Positions 33,230 through 42,133 are shown, counted from the first letter of the stretch. The stretch: 64,000 nt of DNA from Xenorhabdus stockiae (GCF_002632825.1 NZ_NJAJ01000014.1:53961-117960); one strand, 5' to 3'. Notes: generated by a model from the letters alone, not told the origin. Made by a program: numbers and translations.

Positions 33230-33834
33230 GCGCTAATCCTTAGTGTGTCAATCAGATGAATGCCGCCCCCCACCACATCCACACCAGTGGTAGTAATACA
33301 TTCGGCCACGTAGGGGTAAACCGTCAGCATATCGCCGTCATAGCAGGTCGCGGCACAATAGGCCGTGCCGCCGGTTTCTAACTGAATAGACAGGCCAATC
33401 AGGTGACGCGAGGCGGGTTTGGCATCAAAGATGAGGCGTTCCAGTTCATGATAGGTGGCCTCCGTGATACCGTTGTCCATCACGCCGATATCAAGGCGGA
33501 AGGTGCCGGGCGCATCATGGTTCTGCCACCACTCAATGACGCGAATGAGATAGCCGAACGGCTCGACCACCCGACGAATAGCGCCAATCGTGCCTTTGTG
33601 TTTATGCACAAACATCGCCGCTTTAATCGACTCGCGTTTAACGTGCTCCGGCCAGTCCATATCCCAGCGGTCAACCGACCATGCCCATGCCAGATACGGC
33701 AATAACCTGACCGGACAACGGTCAGGCTGCCATACATCACGTATCGGTACGGGAACAGCGGCCAGACTGCTGAGGGCTTCAGCGGCGGCCACTTCCAGCG
33801 GGGACGAGCCGACCGGTAACAGACGGTCATTCAT
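33226..33834 (-). CDS. I: Baseplate/tail protein gpI
   Basis: The 202-residue protein matches P2 gpI (176), with LLPVGSSPLEVAAAEAL and CPVRLLPYLAWAWSVDRWD. It is a wedge component next to the fibre. It overlaps J by eight nt and H by four nt. Confidence 0.92.
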   Translation of the reverse strand: MNDRLLPVGSSPLEVAAAEALSSLAAVPVPIRDVWQPDRCPVRLLPYLAWAWSVDRWDMDWPEHVKRESIKAAMFVHKHKGTIGAIRRVVEPFGYLIRVIEWWQNHDAPGTFRLDIGVMDNGITEATYHELERLIFDAKPASRHLIGLSIQLETGGTAYCAATCYDGDMLTVYPYVAECITTTGVDVVGGGIHLIDTLRISA

Positions 33835-34735
33835 CCGAACCTCCGAGCGTAATATGAGCAGAGGTGCAGTAACTGGCCTGCGTTTTGTCCAAAATCATAT
33901 CCTTGGTCGGTGTTTTCAGTTCGACCCGCTGCACACCGGGCACATGCAGGGCAGCAAAGATGGCACTGCGGACAATATCCCGGCCAATGCGGTGCTGCTC
34001 TGCGGCATAGCGGGCCAACCGTGCCCGCGCATCCTGCAATATCGGCTCATATTCCGGCGTCGGGTACAGATACAGCACCGCGTCAATGGCATAGTTGACT
34101 ATCTTGGCCGACTGCACCGTCAGGCGATCGGCCACCGGGCGCACGTTCTCGTCATTCAGGGCATGGCTGACGATATCGACCAGTTCTGCGTTAGCTGCGC
34201 CGTTCCCGTCACGGGATAAAATACTGACGGTCACACAGGCCGGGGATGGGCTAATCACCGACGCATCCGCCACGCGACCATCGGCACTGCGAGCATGGTA
34301 TTCATACGATGCCACCGGCCCGGCCACGCTTAAGCCCTCAAAGGCCTGCGGGATACGCACGCGAAAATCGGCGTCGGCTTCCAGCACGGCAGGTATGGGC
34401 GGTACGGCGGTGTTATCGGCCGGTTGCAACACCAGTCGGCTGACATTGTTATTCGCCCCCAACTGGTCTAAATCCGAGCCTCGGGCAAACGCCACCATCG
34501 CGGCACGGGCCGCTTCATTGATGCGCTGGCGCAGCAACAATTCCCGATAGGCATTTTCCTGCAACAGCTTGGTGAGGGGTTCCGATTCCAGCGCCAGTGT
34601 ACGAGTCAGGGCCTCGCGCTGGTCGGAGGGATACAAGGCAATCAGGGCCGCTTTACGTTCAGCCAGCAGGGTTTCAAAATCCAGTGGTTCAACCACATCG
34701 GGCGGCGGTAACAGACTTAAATCAATGGTGGGCAT
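33827..34735 (-). CDS. J: Baseplate assembly protein gpJ
   Basis: The 302-residue protein is the same length as P2 gpJ. It has PDVVEPLDFETLLAERKAAL at the N-terminus, RINEAARAAMVAFARGSDLDQLGA and the C-terminal HVPGVQRVELKTP. It is the baseplate wedge protein of the T4 gp6 type. It lies four nt after W. Confidence 0.94.
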   Translation of the reverse strand: MPTIDLSLLPPPDVVEPLDFETLLAERKAALIALYPSDQREALTRTLALESEPLTKLLQENAYRELLLRQRINEAARAAMVAFARGSDLDQLGANNNVSRLVLQPADNTAVPPIPAVLEADADFRVRIPQAFEGLSVAGPVASYEYHARSADGRVADASVISPSPACVTVSILSRDGNGAANAELVDIVSHALNDENVRPVADRLTVQSAKIVNYAIDAVLYLYPTPEYEPILQDARARLARYAAEQHRIGRDIVRSAIFAALHVPGVQRVELKTPTKDMILDKTQASYCTSAHITLGGSDE

Positions 34736-34739
34736 CAGG

Positions 34740-35081
34740 TCACCTCACGGGCACGGAAAATGTGACGGGGTCGCGGGACGGTTGAAAATAACCGAGGATC
34801 TCCACCGTGGCTTGTCCGGCATGGCCGGAGGTCACACTGATGGCGGTCAGCACAATGCGCGGCTCCCATTGCTGGATAGCGGTATAACAGGCCGCCATCA
34901 GTTGCAGACGTAAAGCGGGATTCTGCGGGGCGTCGATTAACTCCGACAGCAGCGAACCATACGGACGACGGGTCAGCCGACTGCCAATGGGGGTTAACAG
35001 AATATCGCTGACCGACTGGCGCAAGTGATCAATCTCGGTCATGGCTGCCCCGGTCTGGCGGTTCATCCCTGAATACAACAT
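34740..35081 (-). CDS. W: Baseplate assembly protein gpW
   Basis: The 113-residue protein aligns with P2 gpW (115) from the first Met (LYSGMNRQTG, then HLRQSVSDILLTPIGSRL). It is the T4 gp25-like lysozyme-fold wedge component. The start overlaps the V stop by one nt (TGATG). Confidence 0.93.
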   Translation of the reverse strand: MLYSGMNRQTGAAMTEIDHLRQSVSDILLTPIGSRLTRRPYGSLLSELIDAPQNPALRLQLMAACYTAIQQWEPRIVLTAISVTSGHAGQATVEILGYFQPSRDPVTFSVPVR

Positions 35082-35731
35082 CAGACCGGCCCACCGGAAG
35101 TGCCATCACCGGAACGCACGCCAACATGGTGATGCGTATCGACCACCACCCCGTTAGAACTGAACTGGCCGTCGGTATGGATGATATTGCCGTGCATCGT
35201 CCCGCCCTGACGGATCGCCAGACTGCCGGTGGTCAGATGGTTTGTACACATGACTATCGGGGTGGCTAATGTGATCTGTTCACTGGCCGTACAGGTGATT
35301 TGTGGTGCGGTCACCTGCACGGAGACCGAGGCGGTGACCGTTGCAGTTTTAATCCCGCTGACCGTTAGGGCACTGCTGTTCGGTTCATACTCCATCACTG
35401 CCCCGTCAGGAAAGGCAATATGGACCGCATCCGAAGACGCCGAGGGGGCCGGACACGCATCCGAGAAAATGGCCGGCAGCACAAAGGCGGTGGTGAGATC
35501 GCCGCCAATCGCCAGCAAAATCACCTGCTCCCCGACACTGGGTGCCCACCATGTACGGGCACGTCCGGCGCGGGTGGTGAGCCAGTTCAGCCAGTCGGTT
35601 TCAAGGTGGCCGGTTTCTACCCGGCACAGACCGCGGGCCGTATCGACCTGTGTCACAGTGCCGGTGCGGATCAGGTTGCGCAGCCGGCGCAACAGTTCCG
35701 TGGTTTGGGAATGAGAATATTGTGTGTTCAT
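35081..35731 (-). CDS. V: Baseplate spike protein gpV
   Basis: The 216-residue protein aligns with P2 gpV (211), the membrane-piercing spike. It has RTGTVTQVDTARGLCRV, AGRARTWWAPSVGEQVILLA, a beta-helix segment (SVQVTAPQITCTASEQI) and a His-rich tip (VVDTHHHVG) of the kind that binds iron. No Shine-Dalgarno is evident before the ATG, and an Ogr-type dyad is centred 55 bp upstream. Confidence 0.94.
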   Translation of the reverse strand: MNTQYSHSQTTELLRRLRNLIRTGTVTQVDTARGLCRVETGHLETDWLNWLTTRAGRARTWWAPSVGEQVILLAIGGDLTTAFVLPAIFSDACPAPSASSDAVHIAFPDGAVMEYEPNSSALTVSGIKTATVTASVSVQVTAPQITCTASEQITLATPIVMCTNHLTTGSLAIRQGGTMHGNIIHTDGQFSSNGVVVDTHHHVGVRSGDGTSGGPV

Positions 35732-35777
35732 GCCGACAACATGGCACTAAATCCATGCACCTGCACTATAGGGAGCT

Positions 35778-35795
35778 TGTGCCAGTCCTGATACA
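35778..35795 (-). promoter_or_regulatory. Putative Ogr-binding dyad upstream of V
   Basis: TGT-N12-ACA in exact form (TGTGCCAGTCCTGATACA on the plus strand), in the gap between S and V. The centre is 35786.5, 55 bp before the V start codon. Confidence 0.6.
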
Positions 35796-35797
35796 GT

Positions 35798-36430
35798 TCA
35801 GCGGGTCAGGTGGGCAAGAATTTGTTCTTCGATATGTTGAATATCCTGGGGAGTCAGGCCTAACAAACGGCGCTCCGGGTATTTCACCTCAATCTGCTTG
35901 CCGCGTTGACGCTCTTTCAGGCCAAACTGATGCACCCGGGCCACGTGGGCCACTTTCGGGGCAAAGAAAATCGCGGCTTCTTTATCACTGGCTGACAGAC
36001 GCAGATAACGTGCGGTCGCCAGTTTCTTAAACATGCGGGTCTTTTTGCTGCCCTTGCGCGTCTGGAGGCGATCAGTTTTCTTTTCCAGCATCTGCTGAAT
36101 ATCGTTGCGGTAGAAGGTACGCAGCCCTTTACGCTCAGTATCATAGCCGGTGATCACTTTCCCGTTTTTGCCCTTGCGGTACTGCCAGTTTTTTAGGCTG
36201 CGGGTTTCCCCGCGCCAGACAAACTTCATGCCTTTTTGCACCGTCAGGATCTGCGCTTTGCGCTGGCTATAGCGACTGCCATCGGGGTTACGCTGGGCAC
36301 GGATGCGTTGCATCTGGCTTTTACGCAGGTCACGGGCGATATCGCGGGCCAGTTGTTTACGGCTGGCCGGGGAAAGTTGGGTGAGTAAGGTGGTCAGAGC
36401 ACTGTCCAGCGGTTGTAAGTCATCATCCAT
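35798..36430 (-). CDS. S: Tail completion protein gpS
   Basis: From MDDDLQPLDSALTTLL (start 36430; an in-frame ATG four codons earlier is possible) the protein has 210 residues, longer than P2 gpS (150). It has the SPASRKQLARDIARDLRKSQ motif and C-terminal HVARVHQFGL. The extra length is a basic middle region (TLQTRKGSKK-type). It is a tail completion or neck protein following R. Confidence 0.9.
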   Translation of the reverse strand: MDDDLQPLDSALTTLLTQLSPASRKQLARDIARDLRKSQMQRIRAQRNPDGSRYSQRKAQILTVQKGMKFVWRGETRSLKNWQYRKGKNGKVITGYDTERKGLRTFYRNDIQQMLEKKTDRLQTRKGSKKTRMFKKLATARYLRLSASDKEAAIFFAPKVAHVARVHQFGLKERQRGKQIEVKYPERRLLGLTPQDIQHIEEQILAHLTR

Positions 36431-36435
36431 CTTTA

Positions 36436-36852
36436 TCACCACTGCACAAAGGGGTTGACTGGCTCCGGGATAGCAGTCACGGTGCTAATGCCATCCTCGG
36501 TGCTGACCCGTACCCGCTCGGTGAGTTTCAGATCAATACTGATATCGGCGGTCTGGTCATTGAGGATATTGACATCAAAGGTAAAGCCGCTGCGGCGGTT
36601 ATCGGGGTTGGCAAAGATATCCGGCTGGTGTTCACGCAGCCAATGGCCGACCACCGCCATTAAAATATTCTGGTCGCCCGGATAGGCTTCAATAATCAGG
36701 TTCAGGGTGTATTCGTATTCATACGACAGCGACGGTGCTAAGGTGGCCATCACCGCACCGTCTTCCACAAACAGGTGAAGATATTCGGGGTTATCACGCA
36801 GGTAAGGGATTTTGCCGGTCAGTTCTGCACGTAATAAATGCGGTTTATTCAT
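36436..36852 (-). CDS. R: Tail completion protein gpR
   Basis: The 138-residue protein matches P2 gpR (155), with KPHLLRAELTGKIPYLRDNPEYLHLFVEDG and EYEYTLNLIIEAYPGDQN. It completes the tail before joining the head. The R-S pair is in P2 order. Confidence 0.93.
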   Translation of the reverse strand: MNKPHLLRAELTGKIPYLRDNPEYLHLFVEDGAVMATLAPSLSYEYEYTLNLIIEAYPGDQNILMAVVGHWLREHQPDIFANPDNRRSGFTFDVNILNDQTADISIDLKLTERVRVSTEDGISTVTAIPEPVNPFVQW

Positions 36853-36877
36853 TAATCACCTGTCCTATCAATGGGAA

Positions 36878-36883
36878 TATAAT
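36878..36883 (+). promoter_or_regulatory. -10 element ahead of the plus-strand moron
   Basis: A perfect TATAAT lies 46 nt before ATG 36929. The -35 region (around 36855-36860) is poor. The orientation is opposite to the surrounding late operon, as expected for an independently expressed prophage gene. Confidence 0.5.
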
Positions 36884-36928
36884 GATTTCCCGTGAAGTCA
36901 CCCTATATCAAATGAAAAGGATAATGTT

Positions 36929-37126
36929 ATGTTATTAGATCCAAAAGCTTATACCGGCAGAGGCGGTGGTCTGTTTCAGGAAATCGACTCTGATGGCAAT
37001 GAAATCATGTACTTTGTTGTTGTGGGTGATAACAGACTCATGCCCCAGACCTCCCAGCCCGGCCATAAATGGAAATCCATTAATGAGCTTCCTGCCGGGG
37101 AATCCATCCAATATTATGACGAATAG
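36929..37126 (+). CDS. Small plus-strand moron, unknown function
   Basis: A 65-residue soluble protein (starting MLLDPKAYTGRGGG) with no recognised family. AAGGA lies seven nt before the ATG and a TATAAT lies further upstream. It runs against the late genes on both sides and converges on a cupin gene. It was probably acquired as a separate lysogenic expression unit. Confidence 0.65.
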   Translation: MLLDPKAYTGRGGGLFQEIDSDGNEIMYFVVVGDNRLMPQTSQPGHKWKSINELPAGESIQYYDE

Positions 37127-37186
37127 CACCAATAACCCGATACACTGCAACCGTTCATCGTCTCGGGGTGGTTGTCTTCCTTTTCG

Positions 37187-37498
37187 CTAAACACTACCTT
37201 CCCGTTCTATCACCAGTATTCGGGCCTCGCCCACCGGATGGGCGACATGTTCTGTGCCGACGGTGGCATAAAACAGCTCACCGGTTTCCAGTCGGGCAAT
37301 TTTGACTTGTCCGTGTTCTTTGTAGTGCATCTCCACCGTGCCATCCATCACCGCGAAAACTTCTTCCCCGTCATTGATATGCCATTTGTACGGCTGATCC
37401 GTCCAATGCAGTTTGACAGTAACGCCATCCAGATTGGTAATAAGCCGTGAACCCCATGCCCGTTCGGCTTTAAATGTTTTGCTTTTGATATGTTCCAT
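37187..37498 (-). CDS. Cupin-domain protein in the lysis region
   Basis: The 103-residue single-domain cupin has motif 1 as HINDGEEVFAVMDGTVEMHY and motif 2 around TVGTEHVAHPVGEARIL. Likely metal ligands are His, Glu and His. It lies between gpR and the spanin genes, a position with no P2 equivalent, so it looks like cargo. Substrate unknown. The ribosome site is weak. Confidence 0.75.
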   Translation of the reverse strand: MEHIKSKTFKAERAWGSRLITNLDGVTVKLHWTDQPYKWHINDGEEVFAVMDGTVEMHYKEHGQVKIARLETGELFYATVGTEHVAHPVGEARILVIEREGSV

Positions 37499-37553
37499 CT
37501 GATTAATATCTCTACGGTTATTTACAGATCGTTAACATACTACAGCGTCGGAT

Positions 37554-38003
37554 TTATTGACACTGGGTCTGAATATAATCCTGTAACCCAGCGATCATTT
37601 GCCCGGTGATGGCGATACGTTCCCGGAGTAACCAATAATTTCGGACAGCGGTGTCTGTAGGTCGGGCGCGGGCTGCATCAGCCATGCCGGCGGTGGCAAC
37701 GGTTTCAGGGGCGGGACACTGGGCTTTGATGTACACCCGCTCAGGATGAGCCAGAGAAGCAGTGTGCAGCCGGTCAATTTCAGTCTTCGCATGGGTCAGT
37801 GCCTGTAAACGTTGCGCATCCTGCTCAGCCAACTGTTTGATGCGCACCTGTTGTTTTGTATTAATGACAAGCTGTTCTGATAGGGATTGGTGAAGTTGTT
37901 TATTTTCTTTCCCTAACGCCAGACTTCTATCAATGTAAAAGCGGCAAACGGCCCCTAACAGAACAATGCCAATGAGAGAGTAAATTTGATATTTCAAATT
38001 CAT
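37554..38003 (-). CDS. lysB: Inner-membrane spanin (Rz/LysB-like)
   Basis: A 149-residue protein with an N-terminal membrane anchor (IYSLIGIVLLGAVCRFYI) followed by a long helical periplasmic part. It has the size and topology of Rz-type i-spanins. Its start overlaps the endolysin stop by four nt (ATGA). A second spanin gene is embedded in another frame. The pair disrupts the outer membrane at lysis. Confidence 0.85.
   Translation of the reverse strand: MNLKYQIYSLIGIVLLGAVCRFYIDRSLALGKENKQLHQSLSEQLVINTKQQVRIKQLAEQDAQRLQALTHAKTEIDRLHTASLAHPERVYIKAQCPAPETVATAGMADAARARPTDTAVRNYWLLRERIAITGQMIAGLQDYIQTQCQ
37595..37792 (-). CDS. lysC: Outer-membrane spanin lipoprotein (Rz1/LysC-like), embedded in lysB
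   Basis: A 65-residue product read in the +1 frame and wholly inside lysB. It has a basic start, a hydrophobic signal and lipobox LSGC (Cys near residue 20), then a proline-rich mature part (PPLKPLPPP). This is the classic Rz1 nested arrangement. Confidence 0.85.
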   Translation of the reverse strand: MRRLKLTGCTLLLWLILSGCTSKPSVPPLKPLPPPAWLMQPAPDLQTPLSEIIGYSGNVSPSPGK

Positions 38004-38395
38004 AGCAACTCAAAGGCTTTTTCAAATATGGCCTCAGAATAAGGCTGCTGGCCGTTCTCCATCTGAATGATGGCTTTGACCAGTCGGCGCATTGTCACTG
38101 CGTTATCGACATCAATCACCGCATGGCTGGCAATCCCGACAACCTTGCACACATAGGCAATGTAGTTTTCCGTCTGGTTCTCATGGGGCGGTGCCCAGCG
38201 GGTAATGATTTGGCGGATGCTGTTCAGGCCATATTTGCGCTCATAGTTACGCAGAATTTTCAGCATGGCCCGAATGCCCCATTCCGGCGCGGTAAACTGG
38301 CAAAAAGCATTGTCAGTCTGAGGATCACTCAGGCCCTGCCAGTTATCGCCGTGGCGGATATTGCCCGGATTGTGGTTGCGAATGCCTCTACTCAT
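38000..38395 (-). CDS. Phage endolysin, P5/muramidase-like
   Basis: A 131-residue protein starting MSRGIRNHNPGNIRHGDNW; the longer upstream frame overlaps holin and looks non-coding. The RGIRNHNPGNIR motif and later QIITRWAPPHENQTENYI are typical of virion/lysis peptidoglycan hydrolases of the phage P5 type, which replace P2 gpK here. GGAG lies upstream. It overlaps the holin by eight nt and the spanin by four nt, giving a compact lysis cassette. Confidence 0.85.
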   Translation of the reverse strand: MSRGIRNHNPGNIRHGDNWQGLSDPQTDNAFCQFTAPEWGIRAMLKILRNYERKYGLNSIRQIITRWAPPHENQTENYIAYVCKVVGIASHAVIDVDNAVTMRRLVKAIIQMENGQQPYSEAIFEKAFELL

Positions 38396-38711
38396 GCGGT
38401 TTGTCTCCCAGTCGTTTGTTAATGGCGCGGATCGCAAACTCGCGCAGTTTTTCAACCCCGATAAAGCCGATAGCGCCCCCCAGTGCCGGTGACACGGTGC
38501 CGGGAATGCCGAACACTTCCAGTCCGCTGGCAATCCCCCATGAAAACGCCCCGCACAGTAACGGTTCGACCCAGCGGTTTTTACGCTCCACGCCGTCATA
38601 AATCAGCCGGCCATAGCAAATCAGCACCGCTAACAGCGAGCCGGAGATTTGCGGCCACGCCTGCTGTAAGCCGTTTAAGACCTCGGCCCAGAGATCAGGT
38701 TGTTTGTCCAT
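38388..38711 (-). CDS. Phage holin, lambda-type family
   Basis: A 107-residue protein with hydrophobic segments (SGSLLAVLICYGRLIYDG; WVEPLLCGAFSWGIASGLEVFG; VSPALGGAIGFIGV) and a charged C-terminus. The pattern fits holin family 3 (lambda/P21-type). It sits between X and the endolysin, where P2 has Y. It makes membrane holes that trigger lysis. Confidence 0.85.
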   Translation of the reverse strand: MDKQPDLWAEVLNGLQQAWPQISGSLLAVLICYGRLIYDGVERKNRWVEPLLCGAFSWGIASGLEVFGIPGTVSPALGGAIGFIGVEKLREFAIRAINKRLGDKPHE

Positions 38712-38730
38712 GCTGTCTTCTCATCATGTT

Positions 38731-38934
38731 TTAATCCCATAATTGCAGGGTGGGGGTGACCGGTGCCGGCGCCATGTCCGGCAATGTCACCTCGGTGCCG
38801 TGCGGCAGGATAACGCCAACATCCGCCAGACCGGGATTGGCTTCCAGTACCTGTTCGGTGACGCCCTGTGTCCGGCCGTAGTGACGCCAGCACAGTGCAT
38901 CCACCGTGTCATATTGTTGTGCCCAGACCCGCAT
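38731..38934 (-). CDS. X: Tail protein gpX
   Basis: A 67-residue protein from MRVWAQQYDTVDALCWRHYG. It aligns across its length with P2 gpX (67; LysM-like, with ANPGLADVGVILPHGT). The longer open frame upstream overlaps gpL and is not used. It overlaps L by one nt. Confidence 0.92.
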   Translation of the reverse strand: MRVWAQQYDTVDALCWRHYGRTQGVTEQVLEANPGLADVGVILPHGTEVTLPDMAPAPVTPTLQLWD

Positions 38935-39398
38935 TAAATCAGCTCCACGATGGCATGATCCTGCCCTTGTATCCGGCGCAGTGCCCACTGCGCATCCCGC
39001 CATAAATCATCAATGGTGCTGTCCAGTGTGTCCGCTTTTTTCACCCCGTTTGCGGTGGTGTCGATATCCCGATAACGCTCGGTCAGGTTGGCTTTGGTCA
39101 GACAAAATACGGCCCGGTGATAGAGATAAATCAGCTCGCTTTCGCCATTCACCCTTGAGGCCGGTACCCCAGATAAGGTGGCATAGCCCTGCTGGATATT
39201 GAGCAAGTGCCAGCGGTGTAGCTCGCGGTTGGCTTCCACAATGGCGTTGGCCATCGCCTGTTTTAAACGGGGCGTGGTGACGGTGCCGTCATTGCGCATC
39301 TCGTCACGGTAGCGGCCCAGACTGACGGCGGGATAAAATGGATCGCTGCTGAGGGTGATATCTGCATCCTGCGCAGGTTGCGGTGCAATAAAATCCAT
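38934..39398 (-). CDS. L: Head completion protein gpL
   Basis: The 154-residue protein matches P2 gpL (169), with DPFYPAVSLGRYRDEMRNDGTVT and LYHRAVFCLTKANLTERYRD. It completes packaged heads for tail joining. The 84-nt gap to M holds no gene. Confidence 0.92.
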   Translation of the reverse strand: MDFIAPQPAQDADITLSSDPFYPAVSLGRYRDEMRNDGTVTTPRLKQAMANAIVEANRELHRWHLLNIQQGYATLSGVPASRVNGESELIYLYHRAVFCLTKANLTERYRDIDTTANGVKKADTLDSTIDDLWRDAQWALRRIQGQDHAIVELI

Positions 39399-39482
39399 AC
39401 GGTTACCTTGTAATAGGCGGGCGGTGGACGGGGTATTGAGACTGTCGCTACCCCGTGCCGCCCCGGCGTGTTGGCACGTTCG

Positions 39483-40145
39483 TTAAGGGCTGGCGTGGCG
39501 TTGGCGGATCACTCTGGCGAGTTGTTCCAGATCCTTTTTCACGCCCACCCGGTTATTCAGTTCCAGTGCCCGGCTCAGTGAACAGTAAGCCGGTTGTGGC
39601 AGGTCATTATCCCGCTGGTTGTAGCCCAGCCATTTGTACAGCTCGGCTTTCACCTCATCAGGCATATCCTGTTCATCGGTCAGGCTGACCGCCCGTTCCA
39701 ATGTGGCCAGTGGCAACGGCGATTTGGCGTTGTAGCTGCGCTGGGCCGCGTCGGCGATTTCTTCCGCTATCGCACAGCCCGCGGTGCGGCTGTGGCCTTG
39801 TGGCATCGCCAGCCGGTGGCGCAGAGCATACTCGGCAATGTCCAGTGCGCCGTCATACTCGCCGGCATCGATGCGCCAGAGCATCGCGTACATCAGGATA
39901 TCGTCCTGCGCGCCCTGCCCGGTGGCGAGGACACCGGTCACCCACGGCGCATAATGGGGCAACAGCTTCTGCTTTAAACGAGCCTTGCCTTCCATCGACT
40001 GAATGCCTTTCAGTTGTTTGCGGTGCTGGCCCAGCATCAGCAGCATCTGGTTATAGCCGCTGTTATTTTGCAGGGCCTCGCCCTGTAAACCGGCGGTAGA
40101 TTCTGCCTGTAAACGTATCCGGTGACACTGCCACGGGCTGGCCAT
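39483..40145 (-). CDS. M: Terminase small subunit/endonuclease gpM
   Basis: The 220-residue protein aligns with P2 gpM (247), with YAPWVTGVLATGQGAQDDILMYAMLWRIDAG and a C-terminal TPR-like end (PAYCSLSRALELNNRVGVKKDLE). It works with P at cos cleavage. It overlaps N by one nt. Confidence 0.92.
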   Translation of the reverse strand: MASPWQCHRIRLQAESTAGLQGEALQNNSGYNQMLLMLGQHRKQLKGIQSMEGKARLKQKLLPHYAPWVTGVLATGQGAQDDILMYAMLWRIDAGEYDGALDIAEYALRHRLAMPQGHSRTAGCAIAEEIADAAQRSYNAKSPLPLATLERAVSLTDEQDMPDEVKAELYKWLGYNQRDNDLPQPAYCSLSRALELNNRVGVKKDLEQLARVIRQRHASP

Positions 40146-41221
40146 TATTGTCCCTCAGTGGCCGGCATGGCGGGTTGCGTCAGATTTTTCGCCGGCAGCA
40201 TCTCGATATTTTCAATCAGTGCCACCCCGCGGTAATCTTCCACCACGTAAGCCTCATTGACCGATTCGTAGTTTTCGATGCGATCCCGTTTCGGGTTATC
40301 CAGTACCGAGCGGCGTCGGGTGCCTTCCTGATAGTAGATGGACAGGTTATCCAAACGGGAAATCAACAGGGCTTTCGGCGGGAAATACGGCACCCGTACC
40401 GCCGGCAGGTTGCCGATCCGCTTCTGGCTGATAATCACATCGGCGGCCATTTTCTCGCTGTTGGGCTGGGACTGATTCACCAGCGGGAAGTATTTGTCTG
40501 CCAGCAGTTCGCGGCCACAAATCACCACCAGTTCGGTGTCGTCCTGATATTCGGCATCAATGGCGTTGTTGACCGTATCCATCACCAGCGCGTCAAGGTT
40601 AAGGAAATCACCGCCGGCCCCCACACGAATAACGTCAGAAATCGGTTTGCCTTCGCTGTCGGCAATGCTGCTTAACACATGGGTCGGTGCATCCTGTCGG
40701 ATTTTTTGCAGCCAGCCTACATTCACATCTTCCAGCATTTTGTACTGGGTGCGGTTGGAGGTTTTGGCGCGCTTGATGCCGTTCCAGCCAATCATAATGC
40801 GATCAAGGGCCTGTCGGCGGATAATGGCGTTACGGATACGCAGCTGAAAATCCTTGAATTTCGCCCACAAATCGAGCTTGACGTAGGTCAGGCTGGTGTC
40901 GAAGTTGGTCTGTTCACACCGATATTCAACGGTCGTCAGGCGGGTCGGGTCGGTAGTTTCGCGGTCTTTATCGTCCGTATCGGTCGTGCCGGCAATGGTG
41001 GAGCCGATGCCTAAGCCAATCGCCTGCCCGGATTGCTCACTGACCGGCACGACGTTCACTTTTTGCAGAAAGTCGGCACTTTGCTGGATCTCGTCTTCCA
41101 GTGTCTGCGCCACCGACGGCTGCACTTCCACCTTGCCGCTGAAGGCACTGGCTTCCACGCCGTAAATTTCCCCCAGTCGGGTCAGGTAGGCATTAAATTG
41201 ATGGCGGGTCTGGTTCTTCAT
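40145..41221 (-). CDS. N: Major capsid protein precursor gpN
   Basis: The 358-residue protein is almost identical in length to P2 gpN (357). It has NQTRHQFNAYLTRLGEIYGV at the N-terminus (region removed on maturation in P2) and VVPVSEQSGQAIGLGI, with GTRRRSVLDNPKRDRIENYES toward the end. It has the HK97 fold by family. Confidence 0.95.
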   Translation of the reverse strand: MKNQTRHQFNAYLTRLGEIYGVEASAFSGKVEVQPSVAQTLEDEIQQSADFLQKVNVVPVSEQSGQAIGLGIGSTIAGTTDTDDKDRETTDPTRLTTVEYRCEQTNFDTSLTYVKLDLWAKFKDFQLRIRNAIIRRQALDRIMIGWNGIKRAKTSNRTQYKMLEDVNVGWLQKIRQDAPTHVLSSIADSEGKPISDVIRVGAGGDFLNLDALVMDTVNNAIDAEYQDDTELVVICGRELLADKYFPLVNQSQPNSEKMAADVIISQKRIGNLPAVRVPYFPPKALLISRLDNLSIYYQEGTRRRSVLDNPKRDRIENYESVNEAYVVEDYRGVALIENIEMLPAKNLTQPAMPATEGQ

Positions 41222-41231
41222 GGGTGCTCCG

Positions 41232-42056
41232 TTAGCAGTTAGTCTGGTGTTCGGCGGTGCCGGTGTTGCCCAGCGACACCGGGCGCTGCTGCGGCTGGTT
41301 ATCCTGCTGGCTTAACTGGGTTTTCAGGTCATTCAGCTGGTTTTCCAGCGCGGCCTGTTTTTGTCTGAATGCATCAAATTCATCGGCCTGCTTTGACAGC
41401 GTCTGGACGGTCTCCGCTGTCGCCTGCTGCTCTTTGGCGCACAGCTCGACGGCCTGATAGATATCGGTAAAACGGGCCTCATCGGATTGCTGTTTTTTCT
41501 GGAAAAAGTCCTGAATGCGGGAAAACAGCGACGGTTTGTCACTCTCAGGGATGGCTTCCACAAACTCCAGCACCGTCTCTTCCGCGGCGGTGAACAGATT
41601 GTCAGGGTGTTGTTTGCGGGCATTCAGCGGGTTAGCAGTGGCACCGGCGCTGAACTGCAACATCTCGGTACCGAGACTGGCCGGGCTGTCGGTGACCGCA
41701 AGGCCCACCAGATACGCGCCGCCGGAATCGGCAAAATCCAGATTGATTTCGGCTGAGGTGTAGACTTTCTGGCGCTTGCGGTTCATTTCAATCAGTTCGT
41801 CCGTCGGCGTCAGAATACCGTACAGCCCCAGCTTACCGGCGAGGGCGCCGTCTTTGATTTCTTCGGTGTAGACGGATTCCACATCGCCGTAGCGCGGACT
41901 CCATGAGTAGTTGTAGTGCTCCATATTGATACGGGCACCGTAAGTGGACGGATTATAGTTATCCGCAATCTGGCTCAGCCACTCACGCTGGATCTTGCGC
42001 CCGTCGGTGGTCGCACCTTCCACACAGATACGAAACGGTTTGGATTTCTTGGACAT
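41232..42056 (-). CDS. O: Capsid scaffold/protease gpO
   Basis: About 274 residues from MSKKSKPFRICVEGATTDG at 42056, matching the P2 gpO start (284). It has an N-terminal serine protease part (RINMEHYNYSW with the catalytic His; DSPASLGTE) and a coiled-coil scaffold tail with repeated Gln. It ends in NC like P2 O. It builds and cleaves the procapsid. An Ogr dyad lies about 87 nt upstream, between divergent O and P. Confidence 0.93.
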   Translation of the reverse strand: MSKKSKPFRICVEGATTDGRKIQREWLSQIADNYNPSTYGARINMEHYNYSWSPRYGDVESVYTEEIKDGALAGKLGLYGILTPTDELIEMNRKRQKVYTSAEINLDFADSGGAYLVGLAVTDSPASLGTEMLQFSAGATANPLNARKQHPDNLFTAAEETVLEFVEAIPESDKPSLFSRIQDFFQKKQQSDEARFTDIYQAVELCAKEQQATAETVQTLSKQADEFDAFRQKQAALENQLNDLKTQLSQQDNQPQQRPVSLGNTGTAEHQTNC

Positions 42057-42133
42057 TATTCGCCCCGGGGTTAATGGGTGGGTCATGGGCTATTAGTTTG
42101 TGTCGTTACGCCGGGGAAACAATCAATGGGGCT

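Noticed and set aside
38396..38599. Long N-terminal extension of the endolysin frame
   Set aside because: It overlaps most of the holin gene, has no family match, and the internal Met with GGAG fits the family start.
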